From positions 388,847 to 452,846 of the forward strand of contig NZ_AUCV01000001.1 in NCBI RefSeq assembly GCF_000429945.1: a stretch of DNA of 64,000 nt, in the 5' to 3' direction. The position numbers and the translations under genes are program-made. Below the pieces are notes generated by a model. That model was not told the DNA's origin and did not search any database. It saw nothing but the letters and a program-made list of their open reading frames with translations. Below are positions 1 to 9,874 of the stretch, in pieces. How positions within the stretch are numbered: the stretch's first letter is position 1; every line of letters begins with the position of its first letter. The stretch is from Desulfogranum japonicum DSM 18378. GTDB taxonomy: Bacteria; Desulfobacterota; Desulfobulbia; Desulfobulbales; Desulfobulbaceae.

Positions 1-584
1 CCAAAGTCGTCTACCTGGGTGACCTGTTCCTCTTCTTCCTGTCCGCCTGAAGAAAAGAACGACTGATATTCTTCTTCGGAAATATTGTAATATTTTTTAT
101 AGCCCTCGATGATGTCAATGGCAATGGACACACAGACATCCAGTTCTTTTTGCGTGTAATCCTGCAGTTCCTCAACTTCAATGGCATCCGTCGGCTCGGC
201 CATGGTGAGTTGCAGGGTACTTCCTACCACCCGCAGGGGAAATGCCATGTATTTTTTGGCGATATCATAGGGAAGAAGTTCCAGAGCTTCTTTGCTCGGA
301 GGCTCCCTCTCAATGGTCACCATGGTGTAATTGAAGTTACGGTTGAGAAAGTTGGCAACAGTATCTCGTTCAATGGCACCGTCTTCAAGCAGGATTTGAC
401 TAAGGCGTTTTCCGCTCTTACGCATTACTGCCTTAGCCCCTTCAAACTGGGCGGCTGTGATGTACCCTGCCTTACTCAGCAGTTCACCAATTTTGATTCT
501 ACCGGCTCCGGACTGATCTTTGACGGTTTTTTTCATTTTTGCTCTGCCGGAAGCCTGGGCCGTCTGTCGTGGTTTAATAGCCAT
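1..584 (-). CDS. Type IV pilus/type II secretion assembly ATPase, N-terminal part (PilB/GspE family)
   Basis: Partial gene running off the left edge; about 194 residues are visible and the ATPase core lies outside the window. After a basic leader of about 25 residues, the protein shows the MshEN/T2SSE N-terminal fold: a segment starting RIKIGELLSKAGYIT, then SQILLEDGAIERDTVANFL, and then ALELLPYDIAKKYMAFPLRV. This domain precedes the secretion ATPase in PilB, GspE and MshE and often binds c-di-GMP. The end of the visible part is acidic (GGQEEEEQV). The first ATG is taken as the start, but no clear Shine-Dalgarno precedes it; an internal Met at residue 17 is an alternative. PilB versus GspE cannot be decided without the rest. 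Confidence 0.75.
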   Translation of the reverse strand, partial: MAIKPRQTAQASGRAKMKKTVKDQSGAGRIKIGELLSKAGYITAAQFEGAKAVMRKSGKRLSQILLEDGAIERDTVANFLNRNFNYTMVTIEREPPSKEALELLPYDIAKKYMAFPLRVVGSTLQLTMAEPTDAIEVEELQDYTQKELDVCVSIAIDIIEGYKKYYNISEEEYQSFFSSGGQEEEEQVTQVDDF

Positions 585-905
585 AAAACTGAAACAAAGT
601 ATAAAGTTATTCTGAGTAACGGATCATATAGACAATAATACTATATCTGAGATAGGGGGTCAAAGAAAGGAATCATTATCCATAAGGAAACTTATAAAGC
701 GTCTTCCTATCATAGGACAATGAAAGGCTTGTAGCATGTAAACAAATGTTAAATTATTGTCATTTTATGTGTCAGTCTTTCTTTGTGCGCTTCGGGCATT
801 CATTGGCGTGGAGATGGCAGGAATTTGTTGACGGAGGTATTCCATAGTATTCCGGTATCCAGCTTAACCTGCCGTCAGGAATACTATGGGAGATCGGTAT
901 GCAAT
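585..905. other. Intergenic region with an inverted repeat
   Basis: No convincing gene on either strand. It holds a perfect 12-bp inverted repeat with arms at 842-853 and 878-889 (24-nt spacer), just past the 3' end of the minus-strand thyX gene. No T-run follows it on the minus strand, so it may be a transcript-end stabiliser or remnant repeat rather than a classic terminator. Confidence 0.5.
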
Positions 906-1856
906 CTATGCCTGAAGCGTGGTGAAAAGATTCGGATAACGGAGTGCCAACTCTTCCTGGAGAGGGATCATGACTTCCCGCATGGAAGGATCAGCATTGG
1001 CTGGTGTTCGTAGGGCACAAATGTGCTGCCAGTGTTCCAGTGTGGTGTAGACGATGATTTCTGTTTTACAGGAGTTGGGTAGTACTGTACGCGCAGCCTG
1101 CGGAGTAGAGGTTTTGAGCAGCTCAAGGTAAATTTTTTCGGTTTCCTCCATGGCGCGTACCCACAGGGCGTATTCCTCACTGTTTTCATCGTAGAAAAGA
1201 GGTTTGATAAAGGTTACTTCATTGCCGAATTTATCGGCAGAATAACGGCAGTAGCGCTGACTTTCCTGGAGAAATGAGCAGGGGCGGTGCCTGACCAGTT
1301 CATGGGTAACCGCTCTGTTGACGATGAATTTTACTGCAAGATACCTGTGCTTTGCCATGAGCTTTGGGGGAAGTTGTTCCACTTTTTCCAGGCTCATTCG
1401 CTGAATACGTATATTTGCGGGGTGCTCTATGGTTAGTGGTACCAAGCCTGGTTTCAGGTAAAAATACGGATGAGCATCGGCAAGTTGGCGGGTAAGGGCC
1501 TGGACAAGAGGGTTTTCGGGGTAAAATACAAACATTTCCTTCAGGCCGCGGACGGTCCCCGATATCAGTAATGTATCCTCCTCAAGCCTGTCAACCTGGA
1601 GGTATTTGGGTTGGCAGAGAAAGAAGGCTTCAACCTGTTGAGATGTCGCGCCTGAGACCAGAAAGCTCACTGCTCCCATTTCCAGTACGGAATTGTGACC
1701 ATGTTCAGCCATTTTCTGGACAAAGGGGATCGCGGATTGTTCATCGATGCGATCTTCACTTTTGTAGCATATTCGACCGCAGTATTCGATTCGAACAGGA
1801 AGGCTTTTCTGGTCAAGATCATCGAGTATTTGAGTGGAGGGAGCAAGTACATTCAT
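906..1856 (-). CDS. thyX: Flavin-dependent thymidylate synthase ThyX
   Basis: Makes dTMP from dUMP with methylene-tetrahydrofolate, NADPH and FAD, replacing ThyA. The ThyX signature is present: RHR at residues 189-191 followed by PCSFLQESQRY, a variant of RHRxxSxxxxSxR. The early HGHNSVLE stretch (about 52-59) matches the conserved His/Ser/Glu block, and a C-terminal Arg lies in PSMREVM. At 316 residues it is longer than the usual 220-260, with the extra length between the N-terminal block and the signature. It stands alone, separated from nifS by a small repeat element. Confidence 0.9.
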   Translation of the reverse strand: MNVLAPSTQILDDLDQKSLPVRIEYCGRICYKSEDRIDEQSAIPFVQKMAEHGHNSVLEMGAVSFLVSGATSQQVEAFFLCQPKYLQVDRLEEDTLLISGTVRGLKEMFVFYPENPLVQALTRQLADAHPYFYLKPGLVPLTIEHPANIRIQRMSLEKVEQLPPKLMAKHRYLAVKFIVNRAVTHELVRHRPCSFLQESQRYCRYSADKFGNEVTFIKPLFYDENSEEYALWVRAMEETEKIYLELLKTSTPQAARTVLPNSCKTEIIVYTTLEHWQHICALRTPANADPSMREVMIPLQEELALRYPNLFTTLQA

Positions 1857-1929
1857 GTATTTGAGCTGATTGGGATTGGCCCTGGGTACCAGGCACAGTT
1901 ATGGTGATGGGAAAGCCTGAAACGGGTTC

Positions 1930-2095
1930 GTGTCTGTCCATATATGGTCTTTTTGCCCGATATCTGCGGTATCTGTATACTCAGAGGTCAGCGTAGACGC
2001 TGATACACCTTCATGCCTGTGGCAAAATTTTGAAGATGCCTCGGGGTCTTCGCTGACCTGCTCTTGAACAAAAATCCTTGTTTCTGGACAGACAC
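1930..2095. repeat. MITE-like element with 11-bp terminal inverted repeats
   Basis: A 166-bp noncoding segment between nifS and thyX. It begins with GTGTCTGTCCA and ends with its reverse complement. A related sequence lies near 59131-59209: both share CTGCTCTTGAAC followed by a diverged AAAATC/AAGATC stretch and then CAGACACT. Inside is a further inverted repeat (TCAGCG..CGCTGA). Terminal inverted repeats plus a second partial copy suggest a small non-autonomous mobile element family. Confidence 0.6.
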
Positions 2096-2124
2096 TAACT
2101 TATATGCTCTCCGCGGGTTGTTTT

Positions 2125-3309
2125 TTATTCCTCTTCCCAGAAAGGAGAGAGAGCACGTAAATTGGCAATGATGGACGGCATTTTTTCAATAACAAAGTCT
2201 ACTTCCTGTTCAGTATTGTAGACAGAAAGGCTGAAACGAATGGAACCATGGGCTGCTGTGAAAGGAACCCCCATGGCCCGTAACACGTGAGATGGTTCCA
2301 GTGAACCGGAAGTACACGCTGAGCCGGAAGAAGCACAGATGTTGAGTTGATTCATATGCAACAGGATGGCTTCACCCTCAACGTACTCAAAACTGATATT
2401 GGCGGTATTGGGCAGGCGTTTATCCTTGTGGCCATTGAGCAGGGCTTTGGGAATATTTTCCAAAAGCCCTTTTTCCAGTTTGTCGCGCAGTGCTTTGACC
2501 CTGGTGTTTTCCTCTTCCATGTTTGCCGCGGCCATTTGACACGCCTTACCAAGGCCAATGATTGAAGCTACATTTTCAGTGCCACCCCTGCGGCCGTTTT
2601 CCTGGTGGCCACCGTTGAGAAAAGGAACATAGGGTGTACCTTTTTTTACATAGAGAACTCCAATACCCTTTGGGGCATGCAGTTTATGCCCGGATAATGA
2701 AAGAAAGTCTATGGCTGTTTCTTTCAGATTAATCGGTACTTTACCCACCGCCTGTACTGCGTCGGTATGGAAGAGAACTCCATGGTCATGGGCGATTTGT
2801 GCCATTTCTTCTACCGGGAAAATAACTCCGGTTTCATTGTTGGCCCACATGACACTGACAATGGCTGTATCCTCGGTAAGGCTTTGCCTGAACTGTTCCA
2901 GGTCCAGAGTACCGTCAGACTCCACCGGTAACCAGGTAATGCGATGTTTGCGGCCGGTCAGGGTATCCAGATTTTCACACAGGCTTTTTACCGCGGGATG
3001 TTCAACTCTGGTCGTCACGATGTGGCGTTTTTCAGGGAAGGTGCACAAGGCGGATAAGATCGCTGTACTGTCACTTTCCGTGCCACAGCTGGTGAAGACA
3101 ATCTCTTCGGGAGCTGCACCGATGAGTTCGGCAACTGAAGCGCGCGCATCTTTCAGAGCTGCACCGACCTGGCCACCAAAATTATGCATTGAAGAAGGAT
3201 TGCCGTAGTAATTACTTAGATACGGCAGCATTGTTTCTACAACTTCAGGGGCAACCCGGGTTGTTGCATTATTATCAAGATAAATGACGTTTTCGTGATC
3301 CAATGGCAT
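2125..3309 (-). CDS. nifS: Cysteine desulfurase NifS
   Basis: PLP enzyme that takes sulfur from cysteine as a persulfide and donates it to NifU. The PLP lysine is in LSGHKLHAPKG (K209), and the catalytic cysteine in SSGSACTSGSLEPS (C332), the NifS/IscS-type active-site loop. Length (394 aa) is normal. The start ATG overlaps the nifU stop codon as TAATG, so the two are translationally coupled. NifS rather than IscS is favoured by the pairing with a three-domain NifU, although the pair lies far from nifH in this window and may serve Fe-S assembly generally. Confidence 0.93.
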   Translation of the reverse strand: MPLDHENVIYLDNNATTRVAPEVVETMLPYLSNYYGNPSSMHNFGGQVGAALKDARASVAELIGAAPEEIVFTSCGTESDSTAILSALCTFPEKRHIVTTRVEHPAVKSLCENLDTLTGRKHRITWLPVESDGTLDLEQFRQSLTEDTAIVSVMWANNETGVIFPVEEMAQIAHDHGVLFHTDAVQAVGKVPINLKETAIDFLSLSGHKLHAPKGIGVLYVKKGTPYVPFLNGGHQENGRRGGTENVASIIGLGKACQMAAANMEEENTRVKALRDKLEKGLLENIPKALLNGHKDKRLPNTANISFEYVEGEAILLHMNQLNICASSGSACTSGSLEPSHVLRAMGVPFTAAHGSIRFSLSVYNTEQEVDFVIEKMPSIIANLRALSPFWEEE

Positions 3310-4145
3310 TATTTTTCCTCCTCAACAATCAGAGTATCAAGAACCTGCTCACGTAATTTTTTTTCCACGTATTCTTTGAGGGTTGTCTGAGAGGAATGAC
3401 AGCCGGAGCAGGAACCGCGAAGGGAAACAATGACAAAATCACCATCCACATCGATCAACTCAATACTGCCCCCGTCTTTTTTCAAGGTCGGTCTGATTTC
3501 TCTTTCAAGAACTTCTTCTATTTTCTTAATTTTCTGCAGTGTGGTCATGCGTTTTTTCTTTTCCTGTGCCTTGGGAACATCAGAACTTTTGGCAACAGTA
3601 TCATCAAGTAGGTTACGAAGGCGGTCTTCACATTTTCCACAGCCCCCTCCAGCCTTGGTGAAATTGGTGATTTCCTCCACTGAACGCAGATTATTTTCTT
3701 CAATGGCCCTGATGATTTCCAGATCGGTTACCCCAAAACATTCACAGATAACTTCTCCCTGGGCCATGGGAAGTATGGTTCCCGTAAAATCGGCAATGGC
3801 AGCTTCCAGGGCTTCACGTCCCATTACCGAGCAATGCATTTTTTCTTTGGGCAATCCTCCCAAAGCGCTGGCTATATCATCATTGGTAATATGCTTGGCC
3901 TCATCTATATGTTTGCCGATAAGCATTTCTGTCAGCACCGAGGACGAGGCAATGGCTGAGGCACAGCCAAACGTCTTGAATTTCGCATCAGTGATGATGT
4001 CGTTCTCATCCACCTGGATAGTCAGCTTTAGAGCATCGCCACAGGCTAGAGAGCCCACATTGCCAACACCACTGGCATTCTTGATTTCACCAACGTTTTT
4101 GGGGTTGATAAAATGCTCCTGAACTTTATCTGTATAGTCCCACAT
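3309..4145 (-). CDS. nifU: Fe-S cluster scaffold NifU (three-domain)
   Basis: Scaffold on which Fe-S clusters are assembled and passed on, for example to nitrogenase. All three NifU domains are visible. The N-terminal IscU-like part has Cys in GSLACGDALK, FGCASAIASSS and MHCSVMG. The central Bfd-like [2Fe-2S] part has CECFGVTD and GGGCGKCEDR. The C-terminal Nfu domain has GSCSGCHSSQTT. At 278 aa it is typical length. It is first of the nifU-nifS pair. The 247 bp upstream contain no sigma-54 promoter that I could find, so it may not belong to the NifA regulon. Confidence 0.93.
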   Translation of the reverse strand: MWDYTDKVQEHFINPKNVGEIKNASGVGNVGSLACGDALKLTIQVDENDIITDAKFKTFGCASAIASSSVLTEMLIGKHIDEAKHITNDDIASALGGLPKEKMHCSVMGREALEAAIADFTGTILPMAQGEVICECFGVTDLEIIRAIEENNLRSVEEITNFTKAGGGCGKCEDRLRNLLDDTVAKSSDVPKAQEKKKRMTTLQKIKKIEEVLEREIRPTLKKDGGSIELIDVDGDFVIVSLRGSCSGCHSSQTTLKEYVEKKLREQVLDTLIVEEEK

Positions 4146-4392
4146 GGTAGTACCTTTTTGGTTGTTGTAATAATAGGGTAAATCGTGTTATGGCGAGCGC
4201 CGCTTTGAGGTTCGGGGAAGATAATTGTCCGAAAAGCAAAAGATAAGCGGAAAAATTTTGTATGCTCTCCCTGATTTTAGTCGCCGATACAGGACAACTT
4301 CTGGCCTGGGTCTTGTGGCTTGAGATAAAAAGGAGTGCATGCCCCAATATACGCCTTGTTGTAACATCAATTTCCTTTGAAATATGATAACA

Positions 4393-6150
4393 CTATGGCA
4401 GGAGTCCGATTTGGGCAAGCATTGAATGCGCACTTTTCACCAGAAGTTCTGTTTCTTCAGGGTCACGCGCTTCCACATAAAAGCGAACCTTGGGTTCTGT
4501 GCCGGATGGACGTATCATGATCCACGAACCATCATCAAAAATCATCTTTCTGCCGTCAATATCAATGACTTCACGAATTTTTTTGTTGTTTTCACCTACT
4601 TGTACATTGGTTCCCCGGGCATAGACTTCCAGTTGCTCCAACGTTTGCAGCAACTCCTTGCCCTGTTGACTGACCGTTATGCCACCCCGGCCTGGATAAT
4701 AATGACCAAAGGTCTGCTCAATCTCGTGGAGATATTCACCCAGAGAAATATTCTGGGTCAGCACCATATCAATAGCCAGAATCAGTCCAATAAAGGCATC
4801 TTTCTCAGGTGTATGGCCAGTAATGGAGATTCCATCGGATTCTTCAAAACAAACCAAGGCTTTATTCAGGACAGGTTTAAATTCTTTAAAGCCAACTCTA
4901 GGTTCAAAAACTTTTTCCCCCAGTTTTTCGGCAACAGCATTGGCGAGATTGCTGGAAGCGACGGTTTTGGCGACCATACCTTTTTTTTGCTTCACTTCAT
5001 GGAGAAAATGGTACGCCATGGCACCAAACTGATTCATGGATATCTCAACCTTGCCGTCTGTAAAGCGGATTCGATCGCCGTCCGGATCAATTATCGCCCC
5101 AATTTTCAGGGCAGAACTCTGTTTGTTGAGAAAGGCAATGGTTGGCTGCATGTTAGCTGAAGAGGGTTCCGGTGCTATTCCGCCAAATGTGGGATCCGCA
5201 TTATCACGCAATACAGTCAACCTGGATGCTTCCGGATCGCCGAGAAGTCGATGTAGATAGTTACGTGATGCACCGTGGACAGCATCAACGCAGATGATCA
5301 GATCATCTCTGGATGCTATGGCTGTTTTGAGTTCAGCGTAGTTGATACCATGGAAAGAACTGTTGGCTGTGACAAGATCCTGCCAGCTTGCTAGGGCATC
5401 TTCCTCGATGATACCTGTGAGAGAATCAAGGGGGCGTTTGAGTTGCTCTTGGCTTACCATGAATGGGCAGGGTGTGCCTGTGAGAAAATCTCTTGCCGTA
5501 GCCGTGATGGTATCGGTTAGAATCGGAGCTGCAGGGCCGGCATCCGCAGCATTGTATTTGAATCCGCCGTACTCCATGGGGTTGTGACTCGGGGTCAGGT
5601 TTATGGAAAAGGCGGCTTTGTTGCGGAGCACTGAAGCAGAGAGGGCGCCTGTTGTTGATTCACCTGCATAGTAGACCTTAATTTCGTTGGCGCAGAGGAT
5701 ATTGACCACAGCACGGGCCAGCAATTCGCCACCAAAGCGGTTATCAAAACCTACGACACAACCCTGTTTCTGCATGTCTCTGTAGGTCAGTTTTCCTAGT
5801 GCATTATGGATGTCCTGATCCCCTTCACCCAGTTTATAGAGCTGCAGAATGGCACAGGTCACATAGGCCACAGACTGAACAAAGATGTCTTTGCCCAGAA
5901 TGCCACGCCAACCTGATGTTCCAAACTTGACGGTTTGCACGGGCTGGGCTGTATTGGTGAGGATTTCATCCTCTATATAGGTGTAAATAGTATCAATTGC
6001 CCGTTGCCATGTGTCTTGTTCCGTATCGTTGGCAGAGTTGTTTCTGGCGCTGACGCATGTTTTTAAGGCGGCGAAATAGTCGCTGGCCGCGTGATTTCCC
6101 GATGTGATGTGCTGTTCTATAATTCCCTGGGTAGTACCATTATTGGACAT
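4393..6150 (-). CDS. Phosphoglucomutase/phosphomannomutase family protein
   Basis: Alpha-D-phosphohexomutase that moves phosphate between C1 and C6 of a hexose phosphate. Family motifs are present in order: the phosphoserine loop LTPSHNP, the metal-binding loop PDGDRIRF, a sugar-binding loop CFEESDGIS and the C-terminal phosphate-binding RPSGTEPKVRFY. The 585-residue length fits the longer phosphoglucomutase subgroup. It is monocistronic by spacing, with 247 bp to nifU downstream and a 452-bp gap to the divergent ppsA gene. Together with ppsA it suggests gluconeogenic and glycogen metabolism. Substrate preference cannot be read from the sequence. Confidence 0.9.
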   Translation of the reverse strand: MSNNGTTQGIIEQHITSGNHAASDYFAALKTCVSARNNSANDTEQDTWQRAIDTIYTYIEDEILTNTAQPVQTVKFGTSGWRGILGKDIFVQSVAYVTCAILQLYKLGEGDQDIHNALGKLTYRDMQKQGCVVGFDNRFGGELLARAVVNILCANEIKVYYAGESTTGALSASVLRNKAAFSINLTPSHNPMEYGGFKYNAADAGPAAPILTDTITATARDFLTGTPCPFMVSQEQLKRPLDSLTGIIEEDALASWQDLVTANSSFHGINYAELKTAIASRDDLIICVDAVHGASRNYLHRLLGDPEASRLTVLRDNADPTFGGIAPEPSSANMQPTIAFLNKQSSALKIGAIIDPDGDRIRFTDGKVEISMNQFGAMAYHFLHEVKQKKGMVAKTVASSNLANAVAEKLGEKVFEPRVGFKEFKPVLNKALVCFEESDGISITGHTPEKDAFIGLILAIDMVLTQNISLGEYLHEIEQTFGHYYPGRGGITVSQQGKELLQTLEQLEVYARGTNVQVGENNKKIREVIDIDGRKMIFDDGSWIMIRPSGTEPKVRFYVEARDPEETELLVKSAHSMLAQIGLLP

Positions 6151-6602
6151 TTCTGTTCCTCATTGTAGGTGAAAGGGAGAAAGATAAGCCATGTAATTTT
6201 CATTCAATTGTGCTATCAATGGCAGAATATAGCGCTTCGGTAATTGAATGGCAATATTACGATGTCCCTTCGGACACCATTCTCTGGCAGTTTTGTTACA
6301 TTGGGTTATTTTTTCAGCAAATATAACCGGTCAAAGGTGATGTGGCTTTACCCTGTACAGGGCCTTAATACCGTACGTGATTACAGGTACTCCTGTGTGT
6401 GTGCGCAATTGTCTGCAGGTGGGTGAGGAAGGGAGATGTTGAAAATCTATCCTGCAGGCTACAAGGTGTGTGCCATAAATGAGTGCCTGTGAGTCCTTAT
6501 CAGCAAATGGCTTCGCAATATCTGTAGGAGGGGGTAGGTGAGCTGTTGAGCCTTTGCTGTTCAGAAAACCAACGCAGGCAATTTTTATTGAAGGAGGAAT
6601 AA
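6151..6602. other. Divergent intergenic region between phosphohexomutase and ppsA
   Basis: No gene seen. It contains a perfect 12-bp palindrome, CCCTGTACAGGG, at 6351-6362, and about 25 bp downstream an imperfect related one (ACAGGTACTCCTGT). Such CTGTACAG-type dyads could be operator sites for one or both divergent genes, but no regulator is identified. The ppsA ribosome-binding site (GAAGGAGG) lies just before the start codon. Confidence 0.4.
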
Positions 6603-9053
6603 ATGGGGAATGCACACGATCGCGAACTGATACTCTGGTTTGACCAGATAGGTATCGATGATGTCCCTCTGGTTGGAGGAAAAAATGCTTCATTGGGCGA
6701 AATGTATCAGCATTTGCACTCCCATGGGGTTGCGGTTCCCAACGGATACGCAATTACTGCTTATGCTTATCAGTATCTGCTTCAGGAGGCAGGCATAGAA
6801 AAAGCCATTCAGGAGGTGCTAGCAGATCTGGATACCCATGATTTGCATAACTTGCAGGAAAGGGGAGCCAAGGTACGAGAAATTATTCGCACTGCATCAT
6901 TCCCGGACACCCTTCGTCAGGCCATCCTGGATGCCTATAAAAAAATGGAAGCTGAATATGGCGAAGGTGTTGATGTTGCGGTACGCTCTTCTGCCACAGC
7001 AGAGGACCTGCCCGATGCCTCTTTTGCAGGACAGCAGGATACCTATTTGAACATTCGTGGTCCGGAGGCGCTTATTGATGCGTGCAAGCGCTGTTTTGCC
7101 TCCCTGTTTACCAACAGGGCGATTTCATACCGGCATGATAAAGGATTCAGTCAGTTTGATGTCTATTTGTCCATTGTTGTACAGAAGATGGTTCGCTCTG
7201 ACTCTGCCAGCTCAGGGGTTATGTTTTCCATTGATACAGAATCTGGTTTTGAAGATGCTGTCTTTATCACCGGTGCCTGGGGGCTTGGAGAAAATGTAGT
7301 TCAGGGGGCAGTAAATCCTGATGAATACTATGTATTCAAACCAACCCTGAAACAGGGGAAGAGGCCCATCGTCGGTAAACGCGTTGGTTCCAAAGATATC
7401 AAAATGGTCTACAACACTGCTGCTGACGCTGACGAGCCAGTCATGAATGTGGACACGACCAGGGAAGAGCGTGGCCTGTATGTACTGAGTGACGATGAAA
7501 TTCTTCAATTAGCCAAATGGGCCTGCATTATTGAGGAGCATTATGGTCGGCCCATGGATATTGAGTGGGCAAAAGATGGTGATGGTAAGGAGGTCGGAAC
7601 AGGAGAACTGTTTGTCGTCCAGGCCCGTCCAGAGACCGTGCATTCCCAGGCCAGCTCAAAGACCATGAAGACTTACGTGCTCAAAGATAAAGGGAAGCTC
7701 ATTACTACGGGTCAGGCTGTTGGCTCCAAAATCGGTCAGGGTATAACGCGTATCCTGAACGATGTCAGTCAGATGCATGATTTTCAAAAGGGAGAGGTCC
7801 TGGTCACGGATATGACTGATCCTGATTGGGAACCAATCATGAAAATTGCCGGAGCCATTGTAACCAATCGCGGCGGTCGTACCTGTCATGCTGCGATCAT
7901 ATCCCGTGAACTCGGTATTCCCTGCGTCATCGGGACAGAAGACGGAACAGAATTGATTCAACCCGGCCAGGAAGTCACAGTTTCCTGTGCAGAAGGTGAA
8001 ACCGGGAATATTTACCAGGGCCTTCTTGACTATGAAGTGGTTACCCTGGATCTGGAGCAATTGCCTGAAACCCGTACAAGGGTCATGATGAATGTGGGTT
8101 TGCCTGAGAAGGCTTTTACCGAGGGACAGATTCCTAACGAAGGCGTTGGACTCGCTCGGGAAGAATTTATCATTAATTCACACATCGGAATTCATCCTCT
8201 GGCGCTTTATCACTACAAGCAACTGTGTGAAGATGCAAAAGATGATCAGGAAATAGCTGAAGTAATTGAAGATATCAATTACAAAACCTCAGCTTATCCC
8301 GAAGATAAAAAGCAGTATTTTATCGATAAACTGGCTGAAGGTGTGGGACGTATTGCAGCGGGATTTTATCCCAGGGACGTGATTGTTCGTCTTTCTGATT
8401 TCAAATCCAATGAATACGCTAATCTCATTGGCGGTTTTCTGTTTGAGCCTGAAGAATCCAACCCCATGATTGGTTGGCGTGGCGCTTCCCGATACTATGA
8501 CGATCGTTATAAGCCAGCCTTTGAATTGGAATGCAAGGCTTTGCTCAAGGCACGCAACGACATGGGGATGACCAACATTAAACTCATGGTGCCATTTTGC
8601 AGAACTCCTCAGGAAGGCAGGAAAGTAGTTGAAGTGTTGAAGGAAAACGGTTTGGTGCAGGGAGAAAATGGGCTGGAGCTCTACGTTATGTGCGAGATTC
8701 CGTCCAATGTTATTTCTGCAGATGCCTTTGCCGATATTTTTGATGGATTTTCCATCGGGTCCAACGACCTCACCCAGCTTACCCTGGGCCTTGATCGCGA
8801 TTCAGATCTGGTTTCACATATTTATGATGAGCGTAATGAGGCTGTGAAAACAATGATCTCCATGGTTATCAAGACCGCCAAAGCCAGAGGACGTAAAATT
8901 GGAATCTGTGGCCAGGGGCCATCTGATTTCCCTGATTTTGCAACTTTTCTGGTGGAACAGGGCATAGATTCAATCAGCCTGGTGTCTGACACTGTGGTAA
9001 AAACCAGAATGGCCATTGCCGAAAAAGAGAAAGAAATGGGGATTAATCCCTGA
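6603..9053 (+). CDS. ppsA: Phosphoenolpyruvate synthase
   Basis: Converts pyruvate, ATP and water to PEP, AMP and phosphate, the gluconeogenic entry from acetate/pyruvate metabolism. The N-terminal ATP-grasp (PPDK_N) domain begins with VPLVGGKNASLGEM and carries VRSSATAEDLPDASFAGQQ. The central phosphohistidine domain has GGRTCHAAIISRE with the catalytic His. The C-terminal TIM-barrel has GSNDLTQLTLGLDRDS and the GICGQGPSD cysteine loop. At 816 aa it is full length. A strong GAAGGAGG ribosome-binding site sits just upstream, and a terminator follows the stop. Confidence 0.95.
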   Translation: MGNAHDRELILWFDQIGIDDVPLVGGKNASLGEMYQHLHSHGVAVPNGYAITAYAYQYLLQEAGIEKAIQEVLADLDTHDLHNLQERGAKVREIIRTASFPDTLRQAILDAYKKMEAEYGEGVDVAVRSSATAEDLPDASFAGQQDTYLNIRGPEALIDACKRCFASLFTNRAISYRHDKGFSQFDVYLSIVVQKMVRSDSASSGVMFSIDTESGFEDAVFITGAWGLGENVVQGAVNPDEYYVFKPTLKQGKRPIVGKRVGSKDIKMVYNTAADADEPVMNVDTTREERGLYVLSDDEILQLAKWACIIEEHYGRPMDIEWAKDGDGKEVGTGELFVVQARPETVHSQASSKTMKTYVLKDKGKLITTGQAVGSKIGQGITRILNDVSQMHDFQKGEVLVTDMTDPDWEPIMKIAGAIVTNRGGRTCHAAIISRELGIPCVIGTEDGTELIQPGQEVTVSCAEGETGNIYQGLLDYEVVTLDLEQLPETRTRVMMNVGLPEKAFTEGQIPNEGVGLAREEFIINSHIGIHPLALYHYKQLCEDAKDDQEIAEVIEDINYKTSAYPEDKKQYFIDKLAEGVGRIAAGFYPRDVIVRLSDFKSNEYANLIGGFLFEPEESNPMIGWRGASRYYDDRYKPAFELECKALLKARNDMGMTNIKLMVPFCRTPQEGRKVVEVLKENGLVQGENGLELYVMCEIPSNVISADAFADIFDGFSIGSNDLTQLTLGLDRDSDLVSHIYDERNEAVKTMISMVIKTAKARGRKIGICGQGPSDFPDFATFLVEQGIDSISLVSDTVVKTRMAIAEKEKEMGINP

Positions 9054-9087
9054 TAGATTTCTGCACAGCTGAATAACCTGCTTTAAA

Positions 9088-9112
9088 CCCCGAATATCCT
9101 GGATATTCGGGG
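9088..9112 (+). terminator. Rho-independent terminator after ppsA
   Basis: Perfect inverted repeat of 12-bp arms (CCCCGAATATCC and its complement) around a single base, so the practical loop is about 5 nt. A T-rich tract (TGTTGTTCTTTC) follows on the plus strand. Confidence 0.75.
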
Positions 9113-9260
9113 TGTTGTTCTTTCAGCTCATATATAAACGTATCTCCATCAGAGACGTTTGGTTGCAATGTTTTGAAATATTGCTTCTGGTAAGTATGGA
9201 TTTGAAGATCTGGCAGGTAAATTGTATGGACGCGGAATACCGGGAGAGGGCTTTTCCCTT

Positions 9261-9869
9261 TCATTCCATTACAATGGAATGCCCATTGACTGATAGTATA
9301 ACGGGGTGTGGAGAAGCTTTTCTGAGAATGTTGATGGCGCAGTATTCCTGAGGGATTGTAAGTAGATCCTGCAAGGGTGATTTTTGCAGGTGAGAAAGAA
9401 TAACACGATTTACGCCAGCATGGGCAACAATCAAAATGTTGCCCATGCTGTGGGTTGCAAGAGGTTCAAACGCTTTCAACACTCGTTTTTGTAGATCCTG
9501 AAAACTTTCTCCATCTTCTGGGCAGAAAGAATCAAAATGTTTCCCTCTAGCCTCATACTGACCAGGGTATCTGTGTTGTATTTCAGCCACGGTCAGGCCT
9601 TCCCATCTACCCAGGTCAATTTCTCTAAATTGCTCAACAATCTGTATGTCGGCACAAGACAGGCCCGTTGCCAGTTCCGCGGTTTGCCTGGCACGCATAA
9701 GGGGAGAGCTGAAAATTTGACTGAAATGGACAGGTTCCAATATTGATTTCAATGCAATGGCCTGTTGTTTTCCCTGCTCCGAGAGTTCAACATCGGCCTG
9801 TCCCAGGAAACGACGAGGCTTTCCACCAGATACATGACCATGGCGTAGGAGGTAGATGCAATCTGACAA
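9261..9869 (-). CDS. Histidine phosphatase family protein (phosphoglycerate mutase-like)
   Basis: The catalytic motif LLRHGHV near residue 8 and the partner histidine in LIVAHAGVN place this 202-aa protein in the histidine phosphatase superfamily, close to alpha-ribazole phosphatase (CobC) types. It is the last gene of the Mop accessory block, 5 bp after the nucleotidyltransferase-HD gene on the minus strand. A role in removing a phosphate from a nucleotide or cofactor intermediate is inference from that position. No cobalamin gene lies nearby to support a CobC role. Confidence 0.8.
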   Translation of the reverse strand: MSDCIYLLRHGHVSGGKPRRFLGQADVELSEQGKQQAIALKSILEPVHFSQIFSSPLMRARQTAELATGLSCADIQIVEQFREIDLGRWEGLTVAEIQHRYPGQYEARGKHFDSFCPEDGESFQDLQKRVLKAFEPLATHSMGNILIVAHAGVNRVILSHLQKSPLQDLLTIPQEYCAINILRKASPHPVILSVNGHSIVME

Positions 9870-9874
9870 AACGT

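Noticed and set aside
6351..6362. CCCTGTACAGGG palindrome as proof of a specific regulator
   Set aside because: A dyad alone does not identify a regulator; listed only as a possible operator.
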